Assembly: GCA_028274465.1 (NCBI GenBank)
Contig: CM051456.1
Location: 88,398,753 to 88,462,752, forward strand
From: Plantago ovata
Lineage: Eukaryota; Streptophyta; Magnoliopsida; Lamiales; Plantaginaceae
Length of the DNA stretch: 64,000 nucleotides
Direction: 5' to 3'
Shown here one piece after another: positions 23,575 to 35,404 of the stretch (the first letter of the stretch is position 1; each line of letters begins with the position of its first letter). A program made the translations under genes and the position numbers. The notes under the pieces were generated by a model. That model ran no database searches and was not told the DNA's origin. It was given only the letters and a program-made list of their open reading frames with translations.

Positions 23575-26500
23575 TGATAGTGTATATGTCCTAGAGACAA
23601 TCCTTACTAAGGCCATGGTGCCCTTATAGAGGGCATATATGTACTATTATACAGGTCAACGTAATATAATATATGTCTGTTGCATTTTACTATTGAGTAT
23701 CGCTTTCATATTTATATTACACCAGGCTGCAACATGTCTTATCTTTATTACTGTCTGTATTGATATTAAACATGTCCCCTCGGATAGATGACCGATCACA
23801 GAGTTAGTGGGAGCTATGTGAGTTATCATCTATCCCAAACTCTCCCTAGTCGTGGTTCATCTCGGATGTGGGGGTCTGAATGAACCTGACAAGACTAGTA
23901 TGCGTGGAGGTTATACTTGTTGGAGCAAGTGTGAGCCGATCCCACGGCCACGGAACGGATTGTTGGACAATCAAGGAACGTTCCCATAACTGCGCATAGT
24001 TGTTCGAAGAAGCTTTATCGAACAATGGAAGTACCCACCGGACACTCCCATCGATGTATACTCTACACCGACGTGTCTATGGGAACCGGTGAGTTGTCGA
24101 AGTGATGCCATTCGTCCTTTGTACTTTCAGGACTTTATCATCACATTTGTTGCCCCATATCCTTGGTGGACCCGTCGATGTCAGCTCTGAATAAGCAGCT
24201 GACCTAAGACACGATCCAGGATTATGGCTAAATACAAATGGGGGTGATAAGTGATTCTGTGAAGGATTCATCTCTCAAGTGTAGCACAGGATAGCACTGC
24301 TCATAGTCTGCATAGTTGTGTTGGTAAAGTCACTAGCGAGTGCAAATGATATATTATGATGGTCATAAGTATATCTTAACCAAGCAACTCCCTGAGATGC
24401 CCGTGGATGTTGATGAATGTGTATTTTACACTTTCATTCGAGTCTTTCTCACCTATTTTAGCTATCATCTATGTTAATTTAGCTATATTTTAGTGCATTT
24501 TATTAGAATAGTGTCACGTGTCCCTTTAGATTTTATTTTACAGGTTTTGGTTGAAATTCGAAGATTTCCGGGCATATATATTGAAGTTTACAAGGAATTG
24601 GTGTTCCAGAAGCCTATTTGGAGTATCTGAAGGTTTTCGGATAGGATTTGAAGTCTAGGGGCCAGAAGGCTACTAGAAGTCAGAAACCGAGTCCGAAAAG
24701 GGGAAGAAATCCAAAAACGCGTCGAAAACGCGGAATTCCGCGAGAAATACCCGGGGGCGAACCGCCCCGTGGTTTTTCGGGGCCTATATATAGTGCTCAG
24801 TTTTTCTCCGAAAATCATATCTTTCCAGACCTACTTTCTCACCTCTCTCTATAGTTTTAGGTAGGAACTTCCCGGGGCCTGTCCTGGGAGTTCTATAGCT
24901 TAGGGGATACTTTTTCATAGCAGATTGGAGCTCGTAGGATCGCAATTCTTCGGAGATTGACAACCTTCGGTAACTTGTATCTTACAGTTTAATCTACTTA
25001 TTTTATATATCTTTCAACATGTTTTCTTCTATGATTTCTGTTGATTGCATGCCTATTATGAGTAGCTAAACTTATCGTTGGTGGTAGTATGTGAATTCTT
25101 AGCGAAGGGAAGATAATCATGCTAATGGCTATATCGCGCATTATACTCCGTGTCATTGCTTTATTTCGTTGATCAATTGCAACCTAAATTCTCGTATGTT
25201 GTATTAATTATTATGCACAATTGGACACTTGTCGATCATCAGACCAATTATCTTCGTAGTGTTGAATAATTACGGAACACATTAGGACAATAGTGATTGA
25301 CTTGTCAGACCAATTATCTTCGTAGTGCTTAATATTTGCAACAGGACACTAGATTGATTCAAAGATCTCTATGCAAGACCGAGGAATTTATGCATAATTA
25401 TCGACCCGTTATGTTAAGAAGGACCATACTATCACCAGTCTCCATTATCTGCTAGAAACCCCCTTTTTCTATCTATCTGCTGTTTTATATTCTCTTGTTA
25501 AATAGATAAAGCTAGTTATAGTCCTGAGAGAACGACACTCGAGTCATTCTACTGCTATACTACGGTTTTCGTTGTAGTTGTGGATTGCCTTTGGCTAATT
25601 ACAAATATATTTTCTTGAATCCGGAGCACGAAAAATCTCGCGTTCATCAGATGTATTACTGGGATAGACACTTCATCGATCCTAGATACATTCGAGCAAG
25701 TCAGATGAAGAGACGTTACCATCGCCGCGTTGAGCGCAACAGGCTTCGCAACGAAAGGGTTAGCTTTGAGAAACCTCTCAAACGTCCTCACGTATTAATA
25801 TTGTAAATGGAACCGTCTAGGAATTCCAAGTTGCCTAGTCTAGGACTTTCTTAATACGGTGAGGCCCTATGGGTCACACTATGTGGTAATTCAGCCTATC
25901 AGAATATCCTTGAAGTTGGAATCGCAATTAATTTGGAATTAATTGTGATTGATGGATTATAATTAATTTGGAATTAATTATAATATTTGGTGGCTCAATT
26001 AATGATTTGGAATTATTAAATGAATTGGCTAATTAATTGTATTTTATGTAAATACAATTAAAAATTATATTTTAGAAATATAATGGAGGTTCGATTAGAA
26101 AGGATATGTTAATTTAGAATTAACATATGCACTTGGGCAAAATCTACTTGGAGTTTGGATTGCCTTAGAAATATAAGTGGGTCCCAAAAGTGGGACCCAC
26201 CTCCCGTAGGACAAGGCGCGCGCGCGCGGCTAGATAAGGGGAAGGAGTTCGACTCCTTCCTCTATTAGAAGTCCAAGGGATAAGTTAAATTTTCTTGATT
26301 GAGTTTTAATTTGATTGGGAATGAATCTAGACTTGATATTGGTTTCCTTGTGCGATAAGAATTAGATTCTTATTCCTTTACGCTGTCTAATTGCTTATGC
26401 TTTAGACTTCTATAGACTACTATATATAGTAGACTATTAGAGAGCTTTACACACAGTTTTTGAACACAGTTATTCTACCCAGTTTTCTTAGAGAAAATAA

Positions 26501-26892
26501 AAGCTCTCCCCTCCTCTTCTTAGCCTCACGCGCGCGCACCACCACCCGGAGGAATTGCCGCCCCGTCTTCTTGGTCACATAAAAAATATCCTAGCATTCT
26601 TACGATAGGCTGTTCATCCGTGGATACCAAGGTTGAGGTTCTAGGAGTTGGAAACTAACTCTTATTGTCTTGCAGATATAAGGAGCATTGTAGATATCTT
26701 CGACTTCGACGAAGGAGAAGATACACCGGATTATTACGAAGACTTGGAAGATGCTTTGGAAGTAAGGTTAGTCTTCTAATTGACGTGTTTATATATATAC
26801 GACATATGCATAATCAATTAACCTGTATGTTAAGAAAATTTTTGAAATTCCGCTGCGTACCCTAGGGGTAACTCTGATCGTATTTTCTTACA
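23575..26892 (+). repeat. Right LTR of element A, split by a solo LTR
   Basis: 23575-24410 and 25655-26892 are the LTR; 24411-25649 is the insertion. TATA palindrome at 26417-26432. Ends TCTTACA before GCTTC. Confidence 0.94.
24411..25649. mobile_element. Solo LTR (1239 bp) inside A's right LTR
   Basis: Starts TGATGAATG and ends CGTTCATCA, with TGATGAA/TTCATCA as terminal inverted repeat. Flanked by GATGT on both sides (24406-24410, 25650-25654). TATATATA at 24785-24792 fits an LTR promoter. No internal coding region, so it is a solo LTR formed by LTR-LTR recombination. The family is unassigned, possibly Ty3/gypsy. It is the youngest resolved layer of the nest. Confidence 0.88.
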
Positions 26893-26897
26893 GCTTC

Positions 26898-28234
26898 AAG
26901 CAAAAATCGATGCATTGTGTATTGATACTAGCTCCGAAGACAGTGAGGATGAAAGTTCAGACACCGACGATGAAGAAGCCACTCTAGACGTGGAGATTGG
27001 CAAAGATGTTTGTGGAATAGCTATGGAAGCTTATCCAGATGTGTCAAACTACGAATTCTGCCTCATGGCCGGTCAGGTAAACAACCCTACCTCTGACTCA
27101 GACTCAGAAAGTGAAGAAGAGATTGACCTTGACAAGATTCAAGGAGAAATCGAAGGATTTGAGAAAACTCTGAGCAGACAGCAAGAGAAACTACAAATTG
27201 CTGAAACTCTGACCAAGCAGACTACTGAAAAGTACGTCTTGCTGAAGGAAGAAACAGAAGAAAAGGATGCTGAAATAAGGCGTCTTCAGAAGTTGATTGC
27301 TGAAGCTACAGAGAAGAATTCTCAAATGGCATTAGAATTGGAAGAATATCAATCCTCAATTCTAAAGTTACTTGCTGAAATCCAAGAGAAGAAAAAGATG
27401 AAAATCAATTTCAAATCTTATGTGGACGCAAGTAATACGCTGACTGAACTAAACTCTTATTTGAGAGATCCATCTCAGAAAGAAGGTTTAGGCGCAATGT
27501 ATGAAGGTGATGACGTAGAAATCTTGAGTAAAGATAAATCACCTATCTCCTTTGTACGTGCTACTGATAGTGGTCTACCAGAAATCTATCAGTTTGGTCA
27601 ATCTAAGGTTGCTGAAACAAGCAATCAAGTACCTATGACCATAAAGCCCGCTGTTGCTACTCAAAGTAACAAGACTTTAAAAGGAAAACAGGTTGCTGAG
27701 AAGCAAACTGGAAAGAAAAAGGATGTTGTGAAGCATCCCGCCAAACAAGTTGCTGAAAAGCAAGTTGTTAAGTCTAAAGGCAAGATTACTAGAAATAATC
27801 AGAAGTCCTTTGCTGACAAACCTGAATCAAGTAAGGTTGCTGACGCAAAAGCTCAGCATTCTCCGAAAAGTGGACTCGGTTTCAAAACCAAGCAAAGTCA
27901 ACTCTTTCATGAGTATAAGCAAAGTCAGCAAAGATACTTCAAAGAGATGAAGAAAATCAAGCCTAAGAGTTCTGAAAAGACTCTTAATGCTAGGGCTAGA
28001 AGGAACCTTGCTAGAAAAGAACTTACTGAAAAGTATGTTCAGCAAAAAGGTCAACCGAGCAAGACACCACATCAGAAAGTGGATTTGACCAGCACGAGTC
28101 AAAAGTCTTTCAGCTCAAAACCTCCTAGTTCCTCAGCAAGTAGAAAACAAGTCAAAGTTGAAAAACTTAAGACTTGGGTTTCCACTGGACGCATTCTTGA
28201 ACATGTTAATGGACATCCATTATTGGATAATTAA
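26898..28234 (+). pseudogene. Element B gag, C-terminal extension
   Basis: Continuation of gag after element A (second GCTTC at 26893-26897). It begins with an acidic Ser/Asp/Glu stretch, then a long heptad-rich segment (about 27130-27420, Glu/Gln/Lys/Leu), followed by a basic, low-complexity Lys/Gln/Ser tail in which VAEKQ-type units recur. Ends at TAA 28232-28234. Sirevirus gags are known to carry such a coiled-coil extension. A possible 53-bp intron at 28205-28257 would bypass the stop and enter the protease frame. Confidence 0.8.
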
Positions 28235-28257
28235 CTTGTTTGCTCTTGATTGTGCAG

Positions 28258-29522
28258 ACTTCAGCCACGGAGACAAACGATGCAATCTGGCACTTTGATA
28301 GTGGTTGTGGAAAGCACATGACGGGAAACAAGAATAACTTATAAACTACAGACGGTGGTCTAAAGGTCCAACAATAAGGTTTGCTGGTGGAGGCTCCGGT
28401 TCTACAAAAGGCTATGGTGACGTGAAGTTAGGATGCATAACCATTACTGGAGTTCTTTATGTCAAAAATCTTAAGTTTAACCTTTTCAGCATGAGTCAGT
28501 TTGCTGACAAAGGATACTTCATCAAAATCAAAAGTGATGAATGTAAACTTATAGGTTTCGAGACTAAAAAGGTAATAATGATTGCAAGAAGATCAGGAGG
28601 CTTGTACACCGTTGATTGGTCTTCAGCAATTGTTGAAAAATGCCTTGTCTCAGATCATGATTGCCTTGCTGAAAAAGCATGGTTATGGCATAAACGAACA
28701 AGTCATCTAAACTTCAAGACGCTGAATAAGCTGTCTAAAAAGGCACTTGTAGTTGGATTACCTAGGGTTAATTTTAAGAAGGACGGTGTTTGCAATGCAT
28801 GTCAGCAAGGAAAGCAAACCAAATCTTCTTTCAAGAACAAGGCAGTACCGTCAACTACAAAACCTTTACAGCTCTTGCACATGGACTTGTTTGAATCTTC
28901 TTCAACAAGCTATGCTGGTAAGAAGTATGGTCTAGTCGTGGTAGATGACTATTCAAGATTCACTTGGGTAGTATTCATCAAGCACAAATCTGAAACCAAG
29001 ACTGAAATACCTAACTTGCTGAATAAGCTTGAAGTCATGAAAAATGACAAGGTAAAAGTCATAAGGACAGACCATGGTAGTGATTTTGTAAACCAGTACA
29101 TAACTGAATGTTGTACCTCAAAAGGAATACAACATCAGTTATCCTCAGTAAGAACACCACAGCAAAACGGTGTTGCTGAACGGAAGAATCGTACCCTGAA
29201 AGAAGCTGCAAGAACAATGCTTGCTGACACTGAAATAAGTGAGGCTTATTGGGTTGAAGCGATTAATACCGCCTGTTATACTCAAAACAGATGTTTGATT
29301 ACTAAGGAATACAACAAAACTCCTTATGGATTGTTTGTTGGAAGACCTCCTAACATCACTCATCTAAGAGTATTTGGTTGCAAGTGTTTCGTTCTTAACA
29401 ATGGTAGAGAATACCTAAGAACATTTCAACCAAAGGCAGACGAAGCGATATTTATCGGCTACTCCTTGCATAGTAAAGCTTATAGAGTTTACAACAAAAG
29501 GCACAAAAGATTGAAGAATTAG
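28258..29522 (+). pseudogene. Element B protease remnant and integrase
   Basis: WHFDSGCGKHMTG (about 28288-28326) is the aspartic protease active site (DSG). A TAA at 28340 and a frame change follow. The frame 28422-29522 gives a GAG-pre-integrase zinc motif (LWHKRTSHLN...CNACQQGK). The integrase core follows: HMDLFESSS with the first Asp, VVVDDYSRFTW with the second, and QQNGVAERKNR with Glu. It ends early at a TAG (29520) where related proteins continue into the linker, so integrase and RT are separated by a frameshift. Confidence 0.88.
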
Positions 29523-31621
29523 TGCATGTTGTATTATACGAAAAGTCACAAGGAGTGCCTGCTGAAGAAGAAATATCAGAATGTATGAAAAAGCTAATCA
29601 TACATGAGCAAAGAACTGAATCTGATGCTAGGCAAATCAAGTCAATTGAACTAAATGATGATTCTGACAATGACTCTCCTCCCCCTAGTCATGACAAGAT
29701 AAATATAGTTCACGACAAAGAATTTCCTGCAAAAGACGCGGTTGCTCCGGAAGTTTCTGAAATTACGCAATCTCCAGTGCCTGCTGATGAACTACCTCAA
29801 TCGAGCAATGCTGAACAAGCAGTTGCTGATGAACAAATCTCAGCAGAGACACAAATTCCCAGTAGTACTGAACAAGTACATACTGAAGAGTCACATGCTG
29901 ATGAGCAAACATATCCTGATCCAACAAGCAGAAAACCTGTTAATAAATGGATTAGAGATCATCCCTCTACGGATATGATTGGCGATATTAATAAACGCCA
30001 AGTGACTAGATCCAAAGCTACTCATGGACTTGCTGAAGAAGCAATTGTCGTAGAAGTAGAATCATTGTTCTCTCTCTTTGTTTCAGAAATTGAACCTAAA
30101 ACCATAGAAGAAGCTTTAAAGCATTCTGAATGGATAAAGGCAATGCAAGAAGAACTGGATCAATTTGAAAGAAACAAAGTCTGGAAACTTGTGCCACTTG
30201 CTGAAGACAAGAAAGCTATTGGTACAAAGTGGGTGTTCAGAAACAAGCTGAGCGGGTCTGGTGAAGTAACAAGAAATAAAGCACGTTTAGTTGCTCAAGG
30301 TTACTGTCAGACTGAAGGATTGGACTATGATGAGTCTTATGCACCAGTTGCAAGATTGGATGCAATTAGGCTTTTCTTGGCCTTTGCTGCTCACAATGAC
30401 TTCATCGTTTACCAAATGGATGTTAAAAGTGCATTCTTGAATGGTGAACTTGCTGAAGAAGTCTACCTAGAAAAACCCCCTGGCTTTGAACTTCCCTCAG
30501 AAATCAAGATGGTATACAAGCTTCAGAAAGCTGTATATGGTCTAAAGCAAGCACCAAGAGCATGGTATGATACCTTGGCTATGTTCTTGCTGGAAAATGG
30601 TTTCAAGAAAGGTGAAGTTGACAAAACTTTATTTACCATAAACCATGATGGTAAAATACTCTTAGTTCAAATTTATGTGGATGACATAATTTTTGGATCT
30701 AAAGACAAGCAACTTTGTGATGATTTTGCCAAACTCATGACAAATAAGTTTGAAATGAGTATGATGGGAAAATTGAATTATTTCCTAGGATTGCAAGTCA
30801 AGCAACTCAAAGATGGAATATTCATAAATCAAGCAAAGTATGCGAAAGAAATGCTCATAAAGTTTAGGATCAAAGAGGATGAGAAACCTGAAAAGATCCC
30901 TATGAGTGTTGGTACCAAATTGGGCTATACTAAGGAAGATAAAAGTGTTGAAGAACACAAGTATAGGAAGCTCATTGGTTCCTTGTTGTATCTAACAACA
31001 AGTAGACCTGACATTCAGTATGCTGTTTGTGTGTGTGCAAGATTCCAATCTGATCCAAGAGAATCACACTACAAAAAGGCAATCAAGATACTGAAATATG
31101 TTAAAGGTACAGTCAATGTTGGATTATGGTATCCTAAAGATTCTGGACTTGAATTGGTTGGTTATTCTGATGCTGATCATGGAGGATCAACTCTTGATAG
31201 AAAAAGTACCTCTGGAACTTGTCAGTTTTTGGGTACTAGATTAATATCATGGTTCAGCAAGAAGCAAACCTGTGTTGCCAATTCATCTACTGAATCTGAA
31301 TACATTGCAGCTGGTTGTTGCACAGCTCAAATCCTATGGATTCAGCAACAATTAAGAGATTATGGTATTTCTGCAAAGAAAACACCAATCTTTTGTGATA
31401 ATACAAGTGCTATTGCAATCACGCAAAATCCTAAGTTTCACTCAAGGACACACATTGATATTAGACATCATTTCATTAGAGATCATGTAGAAAAAGGAGA
31501 TATTGAGGTTGTGAAAGTAGGCACGGATGATCAACTTGCTGACATCTTTACAAAGCCCCTACCAGATAATAGGTTCGCAATGCTAAGGTATAACCTTGGA
31601 TTGATTGAACTACCTCAATAA
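29522..31621 (+). CDS. Element B reverse transcriptase-RNase H, uninterrupted 699-aa ORF
   Basis: Open frame of 699 codons; the first Met at 29522 probably marks the frame opening, not a real start, since pol is made as a polyprotein. Residues 1-150 are an acidic linker (Ser/Glu/Gln rich). The RT spans about 190-430 with MKALVAQGY-like and [11 protein letters not shown] motifs and the catalytic YVDD at 30674-30685 (residue 385). RNase H follows: GYSDADHGG near residue 548, SSTESEYIA near 590, FCDNTSAI near 625. It ends with the copia-typical [12 protein letters not shown]. No stops, so this is the best-preserved pol domain among the copia elements here. Confidence 0.93.
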   Translation: MHVVLYEKSQGVPAEEEISECMKKLIIHEQRTESDARQIKSIELNDDSDNDSPPPSHDKINIVHDKEFPAKDAVAPEVSEITQSPVPADELPQSSNAEQAVADEQISAETQIPSSTEQVHTEESHADEQTYPDPTSRKPVNKWIRDHPSTDMIGDINKRQVTRSKATHGLAEEAIVVEVESLFSLFVSEIEPKTIEEALKHSEWIKAMQEELDQFERNKVWKLVPLAEDKKAIGTKWVFRNKLSGSGEVTRNKARLVAQGYCQTEGLDYDESYAPVARLDAIRLFLAFAAHNDFIVYQMDVKSAFLNGELAEEVYLEKPPGFELPSEIKMVYKLQKAVYGLKQAPRAWYDTLAMFLLENGFKKGEVDKTLFTINHDGKILLVQIYVDDIIFGSKDKQLCDDFAKLMTNKFEMSMMGKLNYFLGLQVKQLKDGIFINQAKYAKEMLIKFRIKEDEKPEKIPMSVGTKLGYTKEDKSVEEHKYRKLIGSLLYLTTSRPDIQYAVCVCARFQSDPRESHYKKAIKILKYVKGTVNVGLWYPKDSGLELVGYSDADHGGSTLDRKSTSGTCQFLGTRLISWFSKKQTCVANSSTESEYIAAGCCTAQILWIQQQLRDYGISAKKTPIFCDNTSAIAITQNPKFHSRTHIDIRHHFIRDHVEKGDIEVVKVGTDDQLADIFTKPLPDNRFAMLRYNLGLIELPQ

Positions 31622-31635
31622 AGGATACACTTGGC

Positions 31636-32000
31636 AGAATGCTGAAACAGGTATTCAGCAAGCCAAAGTACTCTTACTTAAAAGCTCCATCTATTAATTT
31701 CTCCTAAGAAATGATAAGTCACTACATGATTGCTGAAACAGGCTTTCAGCAAGTAATTCCTTCAAAACGGGTATTTGTTAGGAAACTTGATAACTTGCTG
31801 AGACAGGCACTCAGTAAGAGAAAGAGCTTAAGGATTGCTGAAACATGCATTCAGACAATCAAAGATACTGAAACAAGTATTCAAGTATCAAGGGAATATT
31901 CTGAGATGGGAACTCAGAAAAAGAGCTAAGCTCATCTCTCAGATTTTACCAAAGGATATCTCAAGTACAAAAGAATTTACTGATACGGGAAATCAGAAAT
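31636..32000 (+). repeat. Array of seven short hairpins after element B pol
   Basis: Imperfect inverted repeats, about 20-28 bp each, with stems based on TTGCTGA/TCAGCAA and loops like ACAGG or ACGGGA. They lie at 31641-31659, 31730-31752, 31794-31818, 31833-31860, 31864-31889, 31899-31919 and 31975-32000. The second is a perfect 9-bp stem with a 5-base loop. Sireviruses are reported to carry repetitive palindromic motifs; equivalence is inferred. Confidence 0.7.
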
Positions 32001-32388
32001 ATCTTTTAAACTTAAGACAATATGAGATATCTGAGTAAGGGGGAACTTTCAGCAAGTATCTAGGTTGATAATTCAAACTCGCTGAAAAGATTCTTGTCTA
32101 TTTCAGCAAGCAATCTATTCCCTTAAAACTCGGTAAAATCAATTTGTGACGTTAATCGGGCACAGATAAACTCGTAATAATCATGACATGAAATTCAATC
32201 GTGACCATTGATTAAAAGGAGTTACTAATCTAACGGTTAATAAAACAAAGAGAGAGAGAGTGCTCTGACGGTTTCAAGTTAGTGGGCCACTACGCATTTA
32301 ATGCAAAGGCTCCACTAACGCCTGTGTTTCTCTGTTTTACCCTTGCTGAGAGCTCAAATCGATTGAGTTTCTCACACACCAGAGACAC

Positions 32389-32397
32389 TATATAAAG
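32389..32397 (+). promoter_or_regulatory. Possible internal TATA box ahead of the third gene of element B
   Basis: TATATAAAG about 135 bp upstream of the ATG at 32532, followed by a pyrimidine-rich stretch. Suggests that the downstream gene may have its own promoter; sequence evidence only. Confidence 0.4.
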
Positions 32398-34542
32398 AAG
32401 GAGTTAGTGAAATGACAAAATTCTTTAACTCCCATTTCCTTTCTCTGCAAATTTTAGCCTGAATCTACTGTACCTCCGGTCAAAAAGCAAACTATCTCTT
32501 CTCGTACACATTTCTTTGCTCTATAAAAGAAATGGCTACCAAGAGACAGTCTTCCAAGTCCTCAAAGTCATCAAAGGTTGACAGTGCTGAAACACGCACT
32601 GCTCCGGTGACTACTCCGGCTACAAACACAACGAAAGTTGTGTTGAAAAACGACCGCATATCAGAAAAACCTATGCCTCCGTCATATCTTGACACTGCAA
32701 AGTGTGAGATGTTGATGCAATGGGGAGGTTTGCAAAAGAAAAGTACATTAGGTACTTTTATGAACAAGAACTCGACGACGAGAATGAAAAGGCGCTTGAG
32801 CTTATCAAGCAGCAAGGCCTCATGAACTTTATATCTGCTCGCACTAAGCAGGTGAGCATGATAGATACTATGGAATTCTACAACAATGCAGAAATCCAGT
32901 CCCTTACTGATAGTAAAGGAGTCACTAAAATAGTGATCTTTACTACAGTTCAGAACACGCAAATCGTCCTGAAATGGACTGATTTAGCGGAGATATTTCA
33001 GATTCCAACCACTGGAACTGAAGATGACGTCACTGCCACTGATGAAGAAATAGAAGCTTTCTACAGTGACGTCAGAAACGAGAAAATGAAGAAAGGCGAG
33101 ATTGCTCCCATGACTTGGACAAAGCACGTTAAGAGAAAGCATCTATGCCACTCACTTGGTCTAGTAGCTCTGCTACTGATAAAAGTTCTTGACTCCCAAG
33201 TTGGAGGAATTGACCAAGTAGGCCTGAGAAGATGGTCATTGTTGATGCATATCCATGAAAATAAAATGGAACTTAACTGGGCTAAGTACATTTTCAACAG
33301 GCTTGTTGATTGTGTTACTAAGTTTAAGGTAAAGGTAGAAGACAACAAGGTCTCACCTTCCTTTCCAGTTATGTATGGAATCAAGATATGCTACATCCTT
33401 GAACATTTCAGGATTCAGCTAAGAAACCCATTGCCAATCAAAAAGTCTGTATGCAATGTGGGAAGATCATTCTACAAGAAGAATGTACCTAAGATTGCTG
33501 GAAAGTAAACTAAGAAGACAACAACTGCAAATGTTGTCAGCACAAGCCAGCAAGAAAGGTATACAACAGCTGCAGATGTTACCACTCAGCAACTTAGAGA
33601 TGAAACTGTTGTTGGTGGTGGTAACACAAATGAAACTGCTGTAGAACATCAACAAGGTACGTGTACAACAGCCGTTGCTGAAAATGCAACTATAGATGTC
33701 TCTGGGAAACTGGAGAAATCTAACAAGAAAAAGAGGAAAGCTGATGATGACACTCAGACTGCAGCGTCATCAGCAAACCCCGTACCTAAGAGGAAACGGA
33801 CAAGCAACACAAGGAAGAAAACACTGGCCCGCAAGTCAGTTCCTGCTGTCCAAGACCTCTCAGACAATTCCCAGACAAATGCTGAAACGCATTTGCCAGT
33901 AGATGTTGCTGAGGTGATTACTGAAACCTATGTCAGCAATGTTGAAGTGTTTGCGGAAGCCTTCAACAATCAACTTAACGTTGATACCTCTACTGGGAAT
34001 AGACCACAAGGCAGTGGAAATGAAATTCCTGCCCAAGTCCCAGATATCTACATTGTAGATAATTTAGATGATCCAACTTTGGAACCAGCAAGTGACATTG
34101 CTGCTGATCTGCAAAAAGCGGCACTTGCTGATGCTGCTGAAAAGATGGTTGCTGAACAAGCAACTCATCAAGTTGCTGAAACCCCGCTTGCTGAAGGACC
34201 AGTTGCTGAGACAGCAATGGTTCCAGTTCCAGAAGTTGCTGAAACACAAGAAGCATTATTCAACGACGCATCTCGTGATGCTGAGAATACTGGCCCAAGT
34301 TCACCCAAGACATCAATCGACAAAGTCCAGCTTGTACTGGAAGCTATAAGCCAACAAGCAGTGAGCTCAAGGGTCAAGATGTTTCTGCTCAACTTGTCAT
34401 TTCAGAGACAAGGGAGATTGCTGAAACCGCACAGCTTTCTCAAATAGAGCAAGACAAGAAGTCTGCTGAAGAAACAGTCCAAGAAGCTGAAGAAACTGTT
34501 AATGTTGAGAGGACTGAGCCACAACCTGTCCTTCTTCAGCAG

Positions 34543-34911
34543 GTAGTTAATTCAACCATCAGTAAAACTTCAATTTCTGAAACTTATTCTTTTGCTAATA
34601 TTATATTATCTCTACAGACTTCTCAAGATGCAAGTCAGATGGTTGTTGAAGCCTCTGCACCAGAACCAACACTCCCTGCTCAGCAGGTAGTTAATGTTTT
34701 TGGTATTAAAACTAAGTTTGACAGCTTAGTACTTGTATCTAACTCAAATTTATTTCAGGATGAACAAATGGAGGATGCTATTCAAGCTCCTCAAGGAATG
34801 AAAATTGTACAACATGAGCTTTCTGACTCTCAGCAGGTAATTCATGTTTCAGATATGAACTCTAAAACAATTTTCCAAACCAATCCTAATCTAAATAATG
34901 TTCTTTTTCAG
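34543..34911 (+). other. Three tandem intron-like modules (75, 72 and 75 bp)
   Basis: 34543-34617, 34687-34758 and 34837-34911 each begin GTA after CAGCAG and end in a T-rich tract plus CAG. The exon-like pieces between are 69 and 78 bp. All lengths are multiples of three and the modules contain no in-frame stop, so splicing or retention would both keep the frame. Branch points were not identified. Confidence 0.5.
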
Positions 34912-35404
34912 GCTCAAAAGGAGACCACTGAAGTGGTACTCATCACTGAAGATCATCAAGTAAGTTCTGAGGAACTGTACTTGAACTTCAAAAGGACTAC
35001 TTTGTCTCAAGTTGCTAAGTCCGTCAGCAACTGGCAAAGATATAGGCAAATGGACTTCTCTGATCTTCACATTCATCTTTCAAATGATAAAAAGTGATCT
35101 TCTCTGCTAAAGCTCGAAACATTTGTCCACTCCATCCTTCCTGAAGAATTGACATATTCTCAGCAAATGAGCTCTAATCTGATTGCTCAAATCAAAGAGA
35201 ATATGAAGGCAAAATTCAAGAGTGCCTCTCCAGCTGAACAAGCTGTGATGCTGAAAGGTTCATTTGTACCTGTGGTGGCTGATCCCCACAAAATCAATGA
35301 GGAAGAGGAAGTGACAAGTGTTGCTTTATATAAGCACGTTGAGCTAGTAATTCTGACCGATGATGATGAAGAAGAAGAAGATGAGAACATTCCCACTGAT
35401 CCAA

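Larger units (their letters stand above)
15725..26892 (+). mobile_element. Ty1/copia element A (contains a solo LTR)
   Basis: LTRs 15725-17808 (2084 bp) and 23575-26892 (2074 bp without its insertion) start TGATAGTG and end TCTTACA. GCTTC is duplicated at 15720-15724 and 26893-26897. Primer site at 17809, polypurine AAGTGGGAGA just before the right LTR. Gag to RNase H is in canonical copia order (integrase before RT), but several frameshifts and a stop make it non-autonomous. Same family as A' at the window start. Confidence 0.95.

Noticed and set aside
26915..28234. Possible standalone host gene with coiled coil
   Set aside because: It is the second half of element B gag, in phase with 15724 once element A is removed.
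31641..32000. CRISPR array
   Set aside because: Hairpins are imperfect, unequal and lie inside a plant retrotransposon; no constant repeat with unique spacers.
34168..34392. Minus-strand frames opposite element B third gene
   Set aside because: Shadows of the VAE-rich coding strand without recognisable domains.
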